From assembly GCA_005656395.1 (NCBI GenBank), contig SRSI01000050.1, positions 1,178,001 through 1,242,000 of the forward strand: 64,000 nt of DNA. Direction: 5' to 3'. Shown here piece after piece: positions 1 to 10,949 of this stretch. The notes below the pieces were generated by a model that saw only the letters and a list, made by a program, of their open reading frames with translations, searched no databases and was not told the DNA's origin. Every line of letters begins with the position of its first letter. Within the stretch, counting starts at the first letter, position 1. This stretch comes from Strongyloides papillosus (lineage: Eukaryota; Nematoda; Chromadorea; Rhabditida; Strongyloididae). The position numbers and the translations under genes are program-made.

Positions 1-78
1 TGCATAATAAAAATTATTAATAATGAACACAATGTTAACAAAAGTATCAATTTTCGTTGAAACTTATCTGGGAGATTT

Positions 79-490
79 CTATTCTAGTGTCGTTTTGAAC
101 TTTTTGAGTTGTTTGATGTGAGCATAAGTGTAAATCCTTTCTCCTTTAAGCCTCTTGTGAGCTATTCTTCCGGATTTCGTGATTCTGTTTAGTTTACAAT
201 CTTCTGTTTCTTCATTTATCTTCATTATGCAGAACGGTCCATTATACTTTTCTCGTAATTTCTTCTTATTGCCTACTTTATCCAAAATAGCTTTCAGAAC
301 AATATCTCCTTCCTTGAATATATGTTCTCTCTTCTCTTCTTGAGGGAATTCTGGTGGCAATTGTTTTTATGTTTCTTGCGAAAAATCTTTTGACCCCAGT
401 AACATCCAAGTCCAATTGTTCTCTCTTGACATAATGATCAAGAGTAACAGCTCCATCTAAATCTTTCTTGCTATTTCTGATAGTATCCAT
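79..490 (-). pseudogene. Ty3/gypsy-like integrase C-terminal remnant (family A)
   Basis: Minus-strand coding remnant in two frames joined by one frameshift near base 365. The distal part carries the typical end of a retrotransposon integrase: a basic stretch, GDIVLKAILDKV, then YNGPFCIMKI, then an AHIKQLKKF tail. The same block recurs at 16905-17510 (there GDLVLHAILDKV, YEGPYCIMEI, AHIRQLKHY), which defines a family distinct from the integrases at 9088 and 20107. It is broken, so it should not make an enzyme. The reverse transcriptase remnant at 1782-2001 lies upstream on the same strand and probably belongs to the same insertion. Assignment to Ty3/gypsy rather than another LTR class is inferred from this C-terminal block alone. 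Confidence 0.7.
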
Positions 491-1781
491 GATTAATCGT
501 TAAACTAACCTGAGAAATAATCGGTCACAGCTTCGGCTTAGTCTGATAACAATGATAGTAAACAAGTATGCGAATACTTATACTTGTTTCGGTGAGTGGT
601 AAATCTTTTTAAAATCTTCTTAATTTTATACTCTCTTATCTCCTCCTCCCTCGATCTTCCACTTTGCAACTCCTAGGATTATTAGATTCTTCTTTTTGAG
701 CTGTTATCCAATGTCTTCTGATTTGATGGCAATAAAATTGTAAGAAATTCTTACTGCAATGCGGAGATTTTACCAAAAAAAATTATGCCTCTGCTTTGAT
801 AGTACGATCACTAACCCTATTACGCCTAGTAATGTCTAATTTACCAAAAATGACTAATTCCCTTTTTCCTAAACGAAATTAATCTTTTTTTCTAAAAATA
901 ACTTAATTCTCTAGACATCAAATTCCTATTTATCAAAACAGATGAGTTTCTTTTTGATAAAAAATTTTAGAAATTCTCTCTCGTAGATTATTTAATCCTT
1001 TTCATTGTCTGGTCTTTTTATATAAGTAATTGTAAAAATATTTTGTAATATTTTACGAATTGTAAAGAAAGGCTTTCTGTCTTTTAAATTGAATTTAAGT
1101 TTTCTATTATATCACTTTTTTATTATTTTTTTAATGGCGTTGGGTTTGTTTTCGGGAATTACTCTCGTAATTCTTAATTGTCTTATTCTCAAGACGGATA
1201 CTTTTTCTTTTTACTACATAATAAGCTGCGCAATTATTTTAAATATTCTTTTTCATCAAATCTAATTATTATTTTATATTTTGTAATCCATCTATCTTAA
1301 GGCCATCAATGAGACATTGGCAACAACATATAATATAATTTATTTATCTATTATTGTGTTTTTCTAATACAATAAACTCATTTGCAACTTATCAAAAATT
1401 TAATCAGCAATCTTTTTAAATTCTGAAACATCCCTTACAGTTTTTTTTCCCATTTACTAATTCACACAAAAAGCAGACATGATGGATCTACTTTTTGCTC
1501 CCTTAACACCCCGTCTCTCTAGTAAAGAATTATCTTGATGTAGCTGTACCGCATATACAGCTCCATTACTCACGATGCATAAGGAAGGTTAACCACATCC
1601 AACAATTTTTCTAGCAATTTCAAATAATTTTCTAAATAACTTCGAGCAATTACTTAGATATTGTGCCTTTTAAACCTATGAATAATAGGATTCTCAATAT
1701 AATAAACAAAAATGAACCCCTAACTTAACTGTAATGTAATGAACTGGGTATTTTTATGGGAAGAAAAATAAATTTTTTTTA
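491..1781. other. No intact gene; probable decayed retroelement interior
   Basis: AT-rich sequence with no convincing open frame on either strand. It lies between integrase and reverse transcriptase remnants of the same strand, so it most likely holds the worn-out middle of that pol gene. Confidence 0.4.
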
Positions 1782-2001
1782 TAAGCCACCCGCTCCTATT
1801 TTAGAAATACCAATCAGTACCTTTCGGCTATTCTTTCACTTGATCGTTTCCTACTGATCTGGAATTTTATACTGCGCAACCTTTTCCTTAACCGAAAGAG
1901 TGTCACTGATACCATAAGCTTCTAACGTGCCATCTTGGCCGAGATGAACACGACTTCATACTTATTTCTCAGTAACTCGACTTGGGGGCACATAACAATT
2001 C
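1782..2001 (-). pseudogene. Reverse transcriptase N-terminal remnant (family A)
   Basis: Read on the minus strand, two overlapping frames give fragments resembling the segment that precedes the polymerase core in Ty3/gypsy pol (a VELLRNKYEVVFISAK block, then GISDTLSVKEKVAQYKIP). In-frame stops and a frameshift are present, so it is dead. The same sequence occurs in the opposite orientation at 6305-6510, for example CTTAACCGAAAG against CTTAACCGAAGG and TCTTGGCCGAGAT in both, so two copies of one family face away from each other here. Confidence 0.55.
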
Positions 2002-2375
2002 AAATCAAATTGGATAATGTTAAAATCAAACATTATCGGACATATTTCTTCGTGATTCGTCAACCCCGAAGGTCCCAGTCTGCCATAACTTTAGCTAGCT
2101 ATTCTTAAGAAAAATATCCTTACCAGAGATACTTTAATACCTTCTACTTACTATCTACAATTGCTAGTAGCGTTCTAGTACTTGATTACGAAACTATTCT
2201 TTACTTAGTGTTCGTTTATCATGCAAACAAGATTTCTAGATTACTTTTTCTAATTTCTCTCTTAATCATACAATCGTAACCTTTATGTTACAACCGCAGA
2301 TTTTACTCTCTCAAAAATGTCGCTACTGTAGGAAAATATGTGAGGGGTTTCCATGATACAATTATTTTTTGTGTC

Positions 2376-2610
2376 TTGCTCACCTGGAATCATAGCTGCG
2401 TCGTGAAAGATCTCGGTGGAACCTCGTTATAGTGTAGCGGTTAATATAAAATAAATAACAAAAAGAATAAGAGAAGTACTTCATTTAACAAAAAGATACA
2501 AAAATAATATTTCTAGTAAATTTACATTCTTTGAGTCACCACTAATAAATGCGGCCAGTTTCCTTCCTTTTATATTCAACTGGGCGTGTCCGTTTGCCTT
2601 ATCATTATTT
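2376..2610 (-). repeat. LTR-like segment with TATA box and splice-donor-like end
   Basis: On the minus strand: a TATA box (AATATAAAAGG at 2566-2576), an AT-rich transcribed-like region, a motif resembling the 5' half of a tRNA with an A-box (complement of 2422-2446), an ACGAGGTTCCACCGAGATC block, and CCAGGTGAGCAAG at the end. The plus-strand segment at 5699-5961 has the same order of parts: CTATAAAAGGG, ACGAGGTTTTACCGAGATC, CTCAGGTAAGCAAG. The two are therefore opposite-oriented copies of one LTR or leader. Exact termini were not found. Confidence 0.5.
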
Positions 2611-2639
2611 CATTATATTTCATTATTTAAAAGTTTAAA

Positions 2640-3560
2640 AATTTCTATATTACTTCGAACTAAATAGTATAAATTATAAGGTAGTCTAACCTGTAAAATA
2701 CATGTAGGACACTTTTTTAACGGAATTAAAGAAATCATTGGGCTATGAAATCACAAAAAACACAATTTTGCGTTTACATACTTATGATTTTTCATGATAA
2801 TTTTTGATGAACTTATATGTCCATTAATTCCAAGTATCTCTTCTTCAAGAGACAAATTTTTTTTAAATCATTGAAATATCAAAAGTTAGATTTAATTTAA
2901 GAATAAATTTAGTATACAACATAATAATGCCATGTTATTTCGAGGCATCATCTTCAAAATTATACTTAAGGCACCACTGGTTGAAGCATTCGATGGCAGA
3001 TTGTGTAAAATAAAATGTATTATGTTTAATTTCAAACAAATGTATATACTTATTATTATTCGTTGTTTATTTAGCAGTCTTAGTAGTCGAAATAACATAA
3101 ATCAAATGTCAAAAGTATGTCGATTTAAGGTGTTTTCATGTTGCTATATGTGAAGATTGATTGTTTTACTATAGAAGATTGTTTTGGAAATTACAATTAA
3201 AGGTCATTTATTTTCCCTGTACATTTAATGCTATTTAGTATAATTTATATAATGATCTGAAAATTGATACAAGTTAAAATTTAATCTATTAATAACTCAA
3301 TGTTTTGTAGATGAGCTATCTTATGCAGTTCTGCATAAAATACTCGTAATATGATAGAAATAATTTTTTAAATTTTTCAAAATTCAAAAATTAATAAAAC
3401 AAAATTTTATATTTGAAGTAAAAAGTTAGAAAAATTTTTAATAGTTCAGTTCACGGAAAATGAATCGTATTTTACAGATATCTACAAGACGAAAGTCATT
3501 TGCGTAAATATATGTAATATGATAAAAATTGTTATTTTATTATTTAAAATAGAACAGTAT
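2640..3560 (-). repeat. Dispersed repeat copy R1 with conserved hairpin module
   Basis: Inverted copy of the repeat family found at 4898, 10950, 14480, 18590, 25080 and 28900. The near-invariant module is at 2809-2854 (on the minus strand TCTCTTGAAGAAGAGA, then CTTGGAATTAATGGAC). Downstream of it, the CCTACATGTATTTTACAG block is shared with the copies at 18590 and 25080. Upstream lies the dyad CTTATGCAG...CTGCATAA near 3330. Similarity outside the module is only moderate by eye. Confidence 0.7.
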
Positions 3561-4071
3561 TACATTTTTTTTAATTAAAGTTATGCGTATGCGTATAATC
3601 AATGGTTAAACTTATATAATATACATTTCATATAGTAAAAAAATATTATATGCAGCCAACTTTCATTTAACACGATTTCTCAAGTAAAACACATTAAAAA
3701 AATAATATTAAAAATAATTTTTTTTATTTGAAAAAGTAACATTTTTAAGATTTGTGCTGAGGGGTGCAATAGAGATTGGTTAGTAAAAAATTTATTGGTT
3801 TAACACACTTAGAATTATAAGATTACAACAATAAGAAAAACAATATAATAAAATAGTTACAATAAATGAAGAGATATAATAATCCTCTCTCTTTATATAC
3901 ACACGTGTCATAATTTTGCTGTATCATTTCTTATTGCTATATCATAATTTCTGACTGTTAAAAAAAGTTTATAAAGCAGAATGAACAAAACCAAATTAAA
4001 ACACAAATTAATATCGTAGACCTATATAGATTAATTAGACTGATAGAAAGACCTTTACGATAACTTATATC
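3561..4071. other. AT-rich stretch without genes
   Basis: No coding frame or structured element recognised. Many A and T runs. Confidence 0.5.
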
Positions 4072-4806
4072 CCATTTTGTGAGTCAATCAGACATTGGAG
4101 ATACAGCTAAAAATTTTACCCATCTATTTTTATCTCATTAGTAAAAAGAGCAACTAAAAAAATGAATGTTGGTAGATTTATTCGGCCTGAAATTTTGAGA
4201 TACAGGAGTTACAGCGAGTCAAAGTCGGAAAAATTGATTTTTAAAAGTTTTCGGAAAATAGATTTTTTTAAAAACAAATGATGTTTTTAAGAGTAATATT
4301 TTGTAAAAAAACAAACGAGCATATCTTCGGCTTCGTAAATTTAAGTCTTTAATATTTTTTGAAATTTGTTTTTAGTTTTTCAATTTTTGAGTACAAAAAT
4401 CAAAAAAGTGCATGTTCTCACTATGCTAATTCGATTTGTCATGTAATTTTACATCTAACTTCATGAAAAAAAAAGGAAAATAAAAAGTGTAGATCATTGT
4501 GCTCTTGAATTTCAGTAAAAAAAATCAGAAAATCGCATGTTCTCACCATGCTCATTCATTTTTTCATAAAAAAATTACTCCCAGAAACAATATTTATTTC
4601 TAAAACAATCCATTTACCGGAAGCTTATAAAAATTAATTTTTCCGATATTGTATCATTGCATGTGTTGTATCTCAAATTTTCAAGCCGAATAAATTTGCC
4701 AACATACATTATTTTAGTCTCTCTTTTTATTAATAAAATAAAAATAGGGGGTAAAATTTTTAGTTGTATCAATTTTTTTAAAAATGTTCGACTGACTCAA
4801 AAAACA
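4072..4806. mobile_element. MITE-like element with long terminal inverted repeats
   Basis: The first and last roughly 210 bases are inverted copies. The left arm begins GTGAGTCAATCAGACATT and the reverse complement of the right arm begins TTGAGTCAGTCGAACATT. Further along, both contain CTAAAAATTTTACC, TTTATTCGGC and GAGATACA in the same order. There is no coding capacity inside. The middle carries two related GCATGTTCTCAC blocks about 120 bases apart. I read it as a non-autonomous DNA transposon. The superfamily is unknown, because no clear target-site duplication could be fixed. Confidence 0.7.
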
Positions 4807-4847
4807 GGATTTCAATAACTATTGTATAAAGTTTCATGATATACATT

Positions 4848-4897
4848 GCAAAAGCTCGGGAGCCTTCACGGCTTCCAAAGAATCCTCCAGGATTACA
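4848..4897 (+). repeat. LTR 3'-end (U5-like) fragment
   Basis: Short block AAGCTCGGGAGCCTTCACGG followed by a GAATCCTCCAGGATTACA end, closely matching the end of the LTR at 24538-24834. It directly precedes repeat copy R2. Confidence 0.5.
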
Positions 4898-5560
4898 CAT
4901 ACAGCGAATCTTATACTTTACCAAACTTTTAAATAACAAACATTTTCTTTTTAGAATCTTCTAGGAATTTAATAAAGTGACACTTTTTTTTTTGATTTAA
5001 AGCAATAGTAATCAAAAAATTACCTATTTTTGTTTTGTAAAGTTTAGAATAGTTAGTTTAGTTAACTTCAATAAAAAACATTCTAGCTTATGTTGTTGGT
5101 TATATGAAAAAAGTCGAATGTTCTTTTTAACGCAAAAAACAATTTATCTACCGCGTAATGGGCTATCAAAAATTTCTCTTTACTTCTTTATTTTAAAATA
5201 AAATATTTATTTTATTTAAGTAACTTTCCACCTTCAAAAATTTAAAAATTATTTCTATCATTTTACGAGTACTTAATGCATAATCATATAGGATGATCTC
5301 ATTTTCCGTATATAGTTTTGTTACAAATATCTTATACAGATCTGCGTAGGACAATTCATATATTCTGCATTCGGTTCATATAAAAATTATTTCTAAATGA
5401 ATCTTACTTTTATATTTTAATTACTTAAAAAATTAATGTCTCTTGAAAAAGAGATACTTGGAATTAATGGACATATATGTTCCTCAAAAATTACTATGGA
5501 AAACTATACATACAAAATATTATGAAAATTTTTACGGAAAATAGACACACCTACAAGACT
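4898..5560 (+). repeat. Dispersed repeat copy R2 with conserved hairpin module
   Basis: Matches the copy at 18590-19360 over its whole length: both have CTTATACTTTACCAAACTTT, AATCAAAAAATTACC-like and ATTTCTATCATTTTAC blocks in order. The module at 5437-5482 reads TGTCTCTTGAAAAAGAGA, then ACTTGGAATTAATGGACATA. This is one of the longer copies. Confidence 0.75.
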
Positions 5561-5698
5561 ATAAAAGAAATATATTTAAGCAGTCGTTGAACTCACTAAA
5601 CAAGAACTTATAAATATGAATCATTCCAAGAACTTGAATTAGTTTTTATATCTTGCCTTGGAGAAAAAGGATTGAATTGACACATTCCCGGATACCAC

Positions 5699-5961
5699 TA
5701 TAAAAGGGAAAGAATTATGAAATAATGGTCGTCGATAAATTGCTGACAGGTTGATGGATTACTCTGGATTTTCCTGTACATTAATAACTTTTCTTTTATT
5801 GTATAATGTTTATATACTAAAGAAAGTATTGTTGTTTGACATATATTGTTGCTTATTTACTTTGAAGTTATTCCTATCTTATACGTAATACAAGGGTAAT
5901 AACGAGGTTTTACCGAGATCGTCCATATAAATTGCAGTAATTAGAATCCTCAGGTAAGCAA
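5699..5961 (+). repeat. LTR-like segment with TATA box and splice-donor-like end
   Basis: Plus-strand counterpart of 2376-2610: TATA box CTATAAAAGGG at the start, TAACGAGGTTTTACCGAGAT in the middle, and GAATCCTCAGGTAAGCAAGC at the end, in which CAG|GTAAG is a strong splice-donor consensus. A reverse transcriptase remnant follows at 6305, as expected for a 5' LTR. Confidence 0.5.
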
Positions 5962-6304
5962 GCATGCGCTATAGATTTTCAAAAGAAGTACACCATATCA
6001 TCTTCTTACTGTAGATCAAAGTTTATATTATATTACATTACAATATGAGAGGTAGTCTGAAAATCTCATTTATAGTTGTAGCGAATAGTAACCTTATATG
6101 GTATTTGCAAATAGGTGTGCAGCAAAAGTAGAACATCTCCTGTGCAAATGACTCTTGTAAAAAAAGTAAAATAGGTACATAGGAAGAAAAGGAATCCCAA
6201 TACGGGTGAATTTTCACTATAGCTAGCTAGTGAAAGTATGAGAACCTATGAGATAGACGATTTACATGGAAAGTTGTCATAATTATTATTATTACATAAA
6301 TTAG

Positions 6305-6510
6305 TTAATTAGGAACAATCTGGGTAGGTCGAAATGTGCCCTAAGATCGCGTTGTTTGAGAATTATATGAAAATGTGTTTATCTCGGCCAAGATAGCACT
6401 TTAAAAGTTTATAGTATCAGATGACAACCCTTCGGTTAAGATTCGACCATTGCTACAAGGTAGCCAGTAAAGTACAGGGAAACCGAAAGTTACTGATTGA
6501 TATTATAGTT
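6305..6510 (+). pseudogene. Reverse transcriptase N-terminal remnant (opposite copy)
   Basis: Inverted counterpart of 1782-2001, sharing TATCTCGGCCAAGAT and CTTCGGTTAAG. Several in-frame stops. Together with the LTR at 5699 it marks a second, plus-oriented decayed element of family A. Confidence 0.5.
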
Positions 6511-7700
6511 TAGGATAGGGACCATATATTTTTAATTTTTTTAGTTAGGTACATACCAATTTTTCAACATTACAATTAATAGGGAAATTTAGCTTTTAAG
6601 ATAAGACCATTAGTTAATCAACTAAAATATTTAAAAGTTATTAATCTTTCTTAAACATCATCCGGGATAAGACTGTGTGTGTGGTACCGGTCGCCATAGG
6701 TAATTTATTAGTAATAAAAAGCCGAAATATTAAGAAAGTGAAGATCAAATCTATCATGTCTATTCTCTGTGGAATGTAGAAATTAAGAAGATGATTAGGT
6801 GATTGTTTCAGAATAAAGACTACCATTTTTATGTTATTTTATTTTATATTATTGAAAACTACATCATAAGTGAGTATTGCTTCATGAAAAGAGTAAAAAT
6901 AGATAGATAGTTCGTAGTGCATGTTATTACTATCAATGTCTGTTTGATAAACTTAGGATAACCGGGAAAATTAGTTGAATTATAATAATTTCTAATGAAA
7001 CAGGAAAATGATATAGTTGCGCATCTAGGTAATAATAAAATTGATGATTGATTATGTAAGAAATAATGATAGAAGTGACGGCAGATCACATATAGAAAAT
7101 GATAACAACTAAGAAAAAAATCTCAGACATCAAAAGTTTATGTAGAGAAAGGAATTGTTTACTAAAATAATATAGACAAAGGTTACAAAAATAAAGTAAT
7201 TAATATAATAAAACTTACAAATAGATAAAATTTACAACAAATGATGATAACTCGCTGTTGGCTTTTTTATAGAGGTGCTATCTTCTCTAGTAGAATAGTG
7301 ATAAATATACTTTTATTATCTAATGTAAGTTAAGAACTAAAGAATGTAAAATATATATATCTTATATTTAATTTTCTTCCTTTTATCTGCATCCAGAGTC
7401 AACGCCTTTTAAGAGCGTTAACATCCGCTTTTTCAGCTACTTGTATCGTACTAAAACCTAATTAATTATCTTGTTTCTTTTTTCTACTTGTTATTTGGCA
7501 CTTTGTGTTATTTTCCAGAAAGTTAAACACATCAGTTTTATTTTCCTGTCTCCATATCTGCTACTTTCCACATATTGCGTTATCTAGTTAAGATGTTTGA
7601 AAGTTGTACTTTCCTTATTTTGTCTAGTCTTTTTGAAAACATTTATCCTTAATTAACTGGCATTTTACCATGTCTCCTCTGTGCCCCCGTAGCAAAAGAG
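6511..7700. other. No supported gene; probably decayed retroelement sequence
   Basis: Only short unsupported frames on either strand. No repeat module is present. Confidence 0.4.
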
Positions 7701-7777
7701 ACAATATAAAGAGAATATGATCTTTATAATTGTATCATTTGCGTATTTTTGCAATAAAGTGTATTTGTTGATTGACT

Positions 7778-8881
7778 ATGTCTGTAAGTGACGATAACGT
7801 TTCTATTTTGGAGTATGATCCTGCTACTGAAGGCAGTGGATCTACTGGGACCAACAGAATAACCAAAAGGAAAAGAAAACCAAAGAACAATGTTGACGTA
7901 GTAAGTGTACCTCCTGGTGAAGATACTGTTGCACTTCACATCAAATTATTGAAGGAGCGTGAGAATACCATGGAAGGTATTCTTGGTTTATTGGAATTGG
8001 GTGAAAGAGTAGAGACACTTTTGAAGCGTACTCTCTGGGCCGCTGAGGCGGATATCTCCATTTTGGAGATGTTCTCTAAAATGCATGATATCCACGCTGT
8101 ACGACAATTATACAGCGAAAAGCATGCCGCTGCTACAAGAGAGGCTGTGGAGGAGTATGGTACCCAAATCTCTCCACAAATCCGTGGTGATTTGACCAAG
8201 CAAGTAAAGGCAAGTCTGCCAAAAAGCTTGGATTATGGTGTCCTAAGGACAACTGATGAAGTAAAGACCATGCTTCAATCAATTTTAAACGTTGGCGCTA
8301 TATCAGCCCAATGTTGCATAAATGGGGCTGGACCCATTATTTTTCCAGCTGGGGTAGCTGTCCCTAACCTCAAACAACTGAAAGTTGAATATCTTTCAGG
8401 TGCAATGAGTGGGCGGCTTCCAGAACATCTGAGAGTGGTATGGCTATGTGGTACCATGCCATTAGGCAAAAATATTTTCAACCTTGCGGGGTTGAGTGAG
8501 TTGACAGTCCTGGTGGTGACTGGATGTGGTATGATGGCCAATGCCACAGAAACACTTACTGAAAGCAGTAACCTAAAGTGTATTATTACACTCTGCAAAG
8601 CTCCGGATTGTAAGTGTGACCAACTGGTCAAAAAGAAGTTTGGCCTGGCTTTTGGTGGTCAGGTTATCATTGTGCCAGATAACCGCTATGATGGAAAAGC
8701 CTTGACTCATACAGAGTCTTTCAGGAAAGCAATGTTCCAGAAGCGACGTGGAATGGTTTTCCACAAAGGGCCAGCAACCTTTAAGAAGTTTGCTGTATGC
8801 CGCTTACCAACACAAGTACGTGGTGAGCATGCTGAAAGAAAGAAGTTGCGTATGGCTGTTGCAGACCATTTGGATTTCTAA
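7778..8881 (+). CDS. Retroelement-associated LRR-like/Cys protein, intact (367 aa)
   Basis: Fully open frame of 367 codons, visibly richer in G+C than its flanks. I do not recognise a named family. The N-terminus is acidic/serine-rich and is followed by a nuclear-signal-like KRKRKPK near residue 30. The middle is helical. The C-terminal half has leucine-rich-like strands (VPNLKQLKVEYL, LPEHLRVVWL, LSELTVLVV) and a Cys cluster (CKAPDCKC). Matching strand and Cys patterns occur at 15552-16471 and 27269-27997. Each of the three lies 3' of an integrase remnant on the opposite strand, so the gene is probably element-borne rather than a host gene. ATG 7778 is chosen over the upstream TTG. A TATA-like CAATATAAAG lies near 7703. 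A host F-box/LRR protein is the main alternative. Confidence 0.7.
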   Translation: MSVSDDNVSILEYDPATEGSGSTGTNRITKRKRKPKNNVDVVSVPPGEDTVALHIKLLKERENTMEGILGLLELGERVETLLKRTLWAAEADISILEMFSKMHDIHAVRQLYSEKHAAATREAVEEYGTQISPQIRGDLTKQVKASLPKSLDYGVLRTTDEVKTMLQSILNVGAISAQCCINGAGPIIFPAGVAVPNLKQLKVEYLSGAMSGRLPEHLRVVWLCGTMPLGKNIFNLAGLSELTVLVVTGCGMMANATETLTESSNLKCIITLCKAPDCKCDQLVKKKFGLAFGGQVIIVPDNRYDGKALTHTESFRKAMFQKRRGMVFHKGPATFKKFAVCRLPTQVRGEHAERKKLRMAVADHLDF

Positions 8882-9087
8882 TTTCCATTTATGATTTTAT
8901 ATCATTTGTTGTTGTTAAAAATAAAATACTATGTTATGTTCATCATGTTTCGTTTCTTTCAGTCTAACTAATTTTAATTATGAAAATATCTTTTCAAGGA
9001 TATTTAACATTAATGTCATTTATTTGAAATATACAAATAACATTAAAATACGCATTTCGTAGTATGCGCAAATATGCAACATATTAT

Positions 9088-10112
9088 TTATTTAATAATG
9101 TTAATTAAATAATTAATTGATAATGACGGTACAACTTTTAATCTGTCGGTTGTAACCCTCTCTTCCTTACCAGTAAGTCTACCGGTACGAGTACATTTTT
9201 GAATGATATATGTGTCTGCATGCAAGTGTTTAATCACTTTATAGGGGCCTTCAAATATATCTCGATTTTTGTGGAATGTGTGATTTAACTTTTTATGTAA
9301 TACACGTTTCATCACAAACATGCCTGGAGAAAGAACTTTCTCTTTTCTCTTAGGCTTTGATTCACTAAATTCGGTGCGACCGAATTGTATAATATCTTTC
9401 AAACCACTAAGGGATGAATTAATTGCAATCTCATCTGAAAATGTATCAGCAGTATTGAGAATAAAATAACAAGGTGGATATCTGTTGAAGTATGCTTTGT
9501 ACGATTATAAGCATATGTTAAAGCATATACAGCATCAGTATATGATAAATCAGATTGTGCTCTGATAGCTTCGCGAATCGTACGATTGAATTGTTCAGCG
9601 AAAGCATTTGAAGTATGGTTATGTGATAATGACACATAATGTGTAACATTAACAGATTTAAGGTAATCTGATACTTTATTACCAATAAAGCCAGATTCGC
9701 TATCTGTACGTAATACTTTTGGGAATCCAAAAGTGGAAAAGCACTTCATTAATTGCAGAAGTGTAGTATTTTGATCTTGTCGTTTGGTAACAGCAGTATA
9801 CACAAAACGACTATATTCATCTATTATCACTAATACGTGAAAATGATCTTCAAGCTGTATATAATTAGCATTTAAAGTTTCCCCAAATACCGTCAGGTTT
9901 GGGGATTGTTTTGTTTTAGTAGTGGTAGCTGCTAGGTTAGTAGGTTGGTGTTTTACTTTCCAACATACCTCGCAGTCTTGCCAAATTCGCTTCATGTCTT
10001 CAAGCATCTTAGCCCAGTGGAATATAAGACAAAATTTATCTGCTAGTTTATCGAAACTAAAATATTGTCTTAGTAAAGAATGGCTATGGGATCGTCTTAA
10101 CAATTCTTCCAT
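9088..10112 (-). pseudogene. Ty3/gypsy-like integrase remnant (family B)
   Basis: On the minus strand: an HHCC-type zinc region (FHWAKMLEDMKRIW then CEVC), the DDE core (VLVIIDEYSRF; LRTDSESGF; FAEQFNRTIREAI), then, after a frameshift near 9480, the C-terminal domain (FEGPYKVIKHLHADTYI; GRLTGKEERVTTDRLKV). The first catalytic Asp appears replaced: NANYI stands where D-containing sequence is expected. The second Asp and the Glu remain. With the frameshift this is an inactive copy. Reverse transcriptase and RNase H are missing at its 5' side, where sequence is unrelated from about 10113. It ends 206 bases from the convergent ORF at 7778-8881. Confidence 0.85.
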
Positions 10113-10297
10113 TCACAGAAAAATTTTTTTGTCGAAATTGATATCATTTTTTAAATGTCTGTGACAAAAATTAGTAAAAATATGAATTTTAAAATTGATA
10201 ATGTGTATATGTTTTTAATAAAAAAAGTGCAAAAGCACATACAAAAAAACCTTAGATAAATAAAAAAATTTATACATACATTAAAATTTTTAAAAAA

Positions 10298-10643
10298 ATG
10301 TATTCCTTTGTCTTTCATTAATGCTATTTGACATATTTATTTTTTTTTTTTAAATATGACAGAAAAAATTTTCTGTGTTTTTAAGAGATTCAAACTTTAT
10401 TAAATTATTTCTAATCTTCTAAAAATTACAATAAAATTTGAAGATTTCATAATGTAATTTTTAAAATTAAACACGTTCAATCAGAAAAAACATTTTTGTC
10501 TGAACTGCAAAATATGCATTTTTCTAAGATCAAAAAATTAAATACTATACTATTTTCAAAAAACGCATTCCTTTGTCTTTCCTGAGTGCTATTTGACAAA
10601 TTTGTTCTTTTTGTTTAAAAAATGATAAAAAAAATTTTCTGTG
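10298..10643. repeat. Pair of about 80-bp direct repeats
   Basis: Bases 10298-10377 and 10561-10643 share ATTCCTTTGTCTTTC, GCTATTTGACA and AAAAATTTTCTGTG in the same order. The units lie about 260 bases apart in AT-rich DNA just upstream of the truncated integrase. There is no coding content. Confidence 0.65.
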
Positions 10644-10949
10644 CAGATACTTCAACTGATAAAAAACAATAGATTTTCAAAAGATGTCTTGGATATGCTA
10701 ATAATTAATGCTTACCTATTTATTGTAACTTTAATACGTATATTTAATAAAGATTAACAATAAACTTCATCTTTCGTTTTTTTACTATATCCCTTAAAGA
10801 TCACACACTTTTATTTGATATTTTTTGTAAATAAAATTATTGTTATTGCTAGTATTCCTTTTTCTGTTATTTTTTATTATAATTAAACTTTTTTTTCAAT
10901 TCTTTACTTTAAATATCAGATTTTTTTATTATGTGTATTTTCCACTTTA

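Noticed and set aside
5437..5482. Conserved module as a hammerhead ribozyme, SL RNA, snoRNA or snRNA
   Set aside because: No CUGAUGA/GAAA hammerhead core. The minus strand has TGATGA and an Sm-like ATTTTTGA, but no spliced-leader exon, donor, D box or other required parts in the right places.
6641..7089. Two short minus-strand ORFs
   Set aside because: No match to pol, Gag or the accessory family, and no splice logic; treated as decayed filler.
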